A stretch of DNA of 6,876 bases, from assembly GCA_003136335.1 (NCBI GenBank), contig PLEA01000301.1, positions 233 to 7,108 of the forward strand. Direction: 5' to 3'. The notes beneath the pieces are model-generated. The model was not told the DNA's origin, made no database searches, and saw only the letters and a program-made list of their open reading frames with translations. Shown piece by piece: positions 6,220 through 6,876 of the stretch. A program made the position numbers and the translations under genes. Position 1 is the stretch's first letter. The number at the start of each line of letters is the position of its first letter. Source of the stretch: Acidobacteriaceae bacterium (GTDB lineage: Bacteria; Acidobacteriota; Terriglobia; Terriglobales; SbA1).

Positions 6220-6310
6220 TGTTCGACCGTTTATTCGCTTTCCAGTAGGTCACCGACGTAATTAGGCTATAACGCAAATTATCTTGACATCGACTTTCAG
6301 TCCCGGTGCG
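6220..6310. other. AT-richer intergenic spacer between amidase and exported protein gene
   Basis: These 91 bp separate two minus-strand genes. The stretch 6256-6290 is noticeably AT-rich for this window. On the minus strand it contains GATAAT and GTTATAG, which resemble -10 boxes, but neither has an acceptable -35 at normal spacing. A plus-strand TTGACA at 6284-6289 has no -10 and no gene after it. I therefore cannot say whether the exported protein has its own promoter or is transcribed from the amidase gene. Confidence 0.4.
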
Positions 6311-6876
6311 CTATTCTCCGCAACGCCGCTTGTGCCACGCCGTCGCCTGCTCGTAGGCGTGAGCCAACTGCAAGACCAGATCCTCCCGCCAGTGCGGCCC
6401 TGCGATCTGCAGGCCGATGGGCAGCCCGCTCCGGGTGAATCCGCAAGGTACGGAGATCGCGGGCAGCCCCCACACGTTGAACGGGCGCGTGTTGCGCAGG
6501 AGTCTAAGTTCCACCGGACGCAGCGCCTCCGGATCGGATTTCAACTCAGCAATCGCCGGAGCCGGGATCGGCATGGTCGGTGTCACCAACACATCCACAT
6601 CGGTAAAGACTTGGCCAATGCTGCGGCGGGCTTCGTCCAACTCGCGGCGGCGCTGGATGTACTCGGCCGCCGAAGTCTTTTCTCCCGACCGGATGCGCCG
6701 CACCGTTTCAGGCTGGTACAACTCCGGAGTCTTCGTGACGTTCTCGGCGTGATACGCGTACGACTCAGCCGCCTGCAGCGTGCGGTCGATTGGCACGTCC
6801 AATTGCACGTCTTTTATCTCGGCGACGAGAGTTGCGATTCCGCGCAGGGCGTGCTCCATCGCCGAGGCCACTTCCG
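6311..6876 (-). CDS. Amidase-signature family enzyme, C-terminal part (runs off the right edge)
   Basis: The visible 188 or so residues are the C-terminal portion of an amidase-signature (AS) enzyme, the superfamily that hydrolyses or transfers amide nitrogen and includes GatA, the subunit of the tRNA-dependent amidotransferase. Recognisable family features are DVLVTPTMPIPAP in the middle, then the conserved C-terminal block RPFNVWGLPAISVPCGF, GLPIGLQIAGPHWRED and a final helix ending HAYEQATAWHKRR before the TAG stop at 6311-6313. The frame is open to the window edge with no start codon that would make sense for this family, so the gene is cut by the window and is not itself truncated. The Lys-Ser-Ser catalytic triad and the Gly/Ser-rich signature lie in the missing N-terminal ~280 residues. 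I therefore cannot tell a GatA from a general amidase, and give no symbol. Many proteins with this block are annotated as GatA without a gatB or gatC nearby. Confidence 0.9.
   Translation of the reverse strand, partial: EVASAMEHALRGIATLVAEIKDVQLDVPIDRTLQAAESYAYHAENVTKTPELYQPETVRRIRSGEKTSAAEYIQRRRELDEARRSIGQVFTDVDVLVTPTMPIPAPAIAELKSDPEALRPVELRLLRNTRPFNVWGLPAISVPCGFTRSGLPIGLQIAGPHWREDLVLQLAHAYEQATAWHKRRCGE

Noticed and set aside
6284..6320. Plus-strand TTGACA followed by TATTCT as a promoter
   Set aside because: The spacing is about 22 bases and no plus-strand gene follows; it points into the amidase antisense.

Overview
The window looks like ordinary chromosome from a moderately high-GC Gram-negative bacterium. 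An acidobacterium (Terriglobia/Koribacter-like) is my best guess. That rests on the coding style and on a large exported protein combining DUF3857, a transglutaminase fold and TPRs, an architecture I associate with that phylum. It is an inference, not a match I could run. I see no rRNA, tRNA, CRISPR array, insertion sequence, phage gene or defence system.

Layout from left to right. Positions 1-61 hold a small tandem/inverted repeat. purM (phosphoribosylformylglycinamidine cyclo-ligase, de novo purine synthesis) follows on the minus strand, and upstream of it on the same strand is an unnamed 57-residue single-pass membrane protein with a very good ribosome binding site. A 305-bp divergent intergenic region then leads to a 1108-residue plus-strand gene for an exported DUF3857-transglutaminase-TPR protein. 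This gene converges on a minus-strand gene for a 343-residue exported protein of unknown function. Upstream of that, also on the minus strand, is the C-terminal part of an amidase-signature enzyme that runs off the right edge.

The genes do not form an obvious single pathway. purM is housekeeping, the two secreted proteins act in the envelope or periplasm, and the amidase is a cytoplasmic hydrolase type. The 343-residue gene lies 91 bp behind the amidase on the same strand and could be co-transcribed with it. Plausible extended -10 elements sit before purM and before the large gene.

The most unusual signal is inside the large gene at 2589-2640. A Shine-Dalgarno-like AAGGAG, an in-frame A AAA AAG heptamer and a GC-only stem occur in the order and spacing of a dnaX-type -1 frameshift signal, and the -1 frame stops just before the catalytic cysteine codon. 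It may be a coincidence of a Lys-rich linker, but it is specific and testable. I did not find a convincing undescribed multi-gene system.
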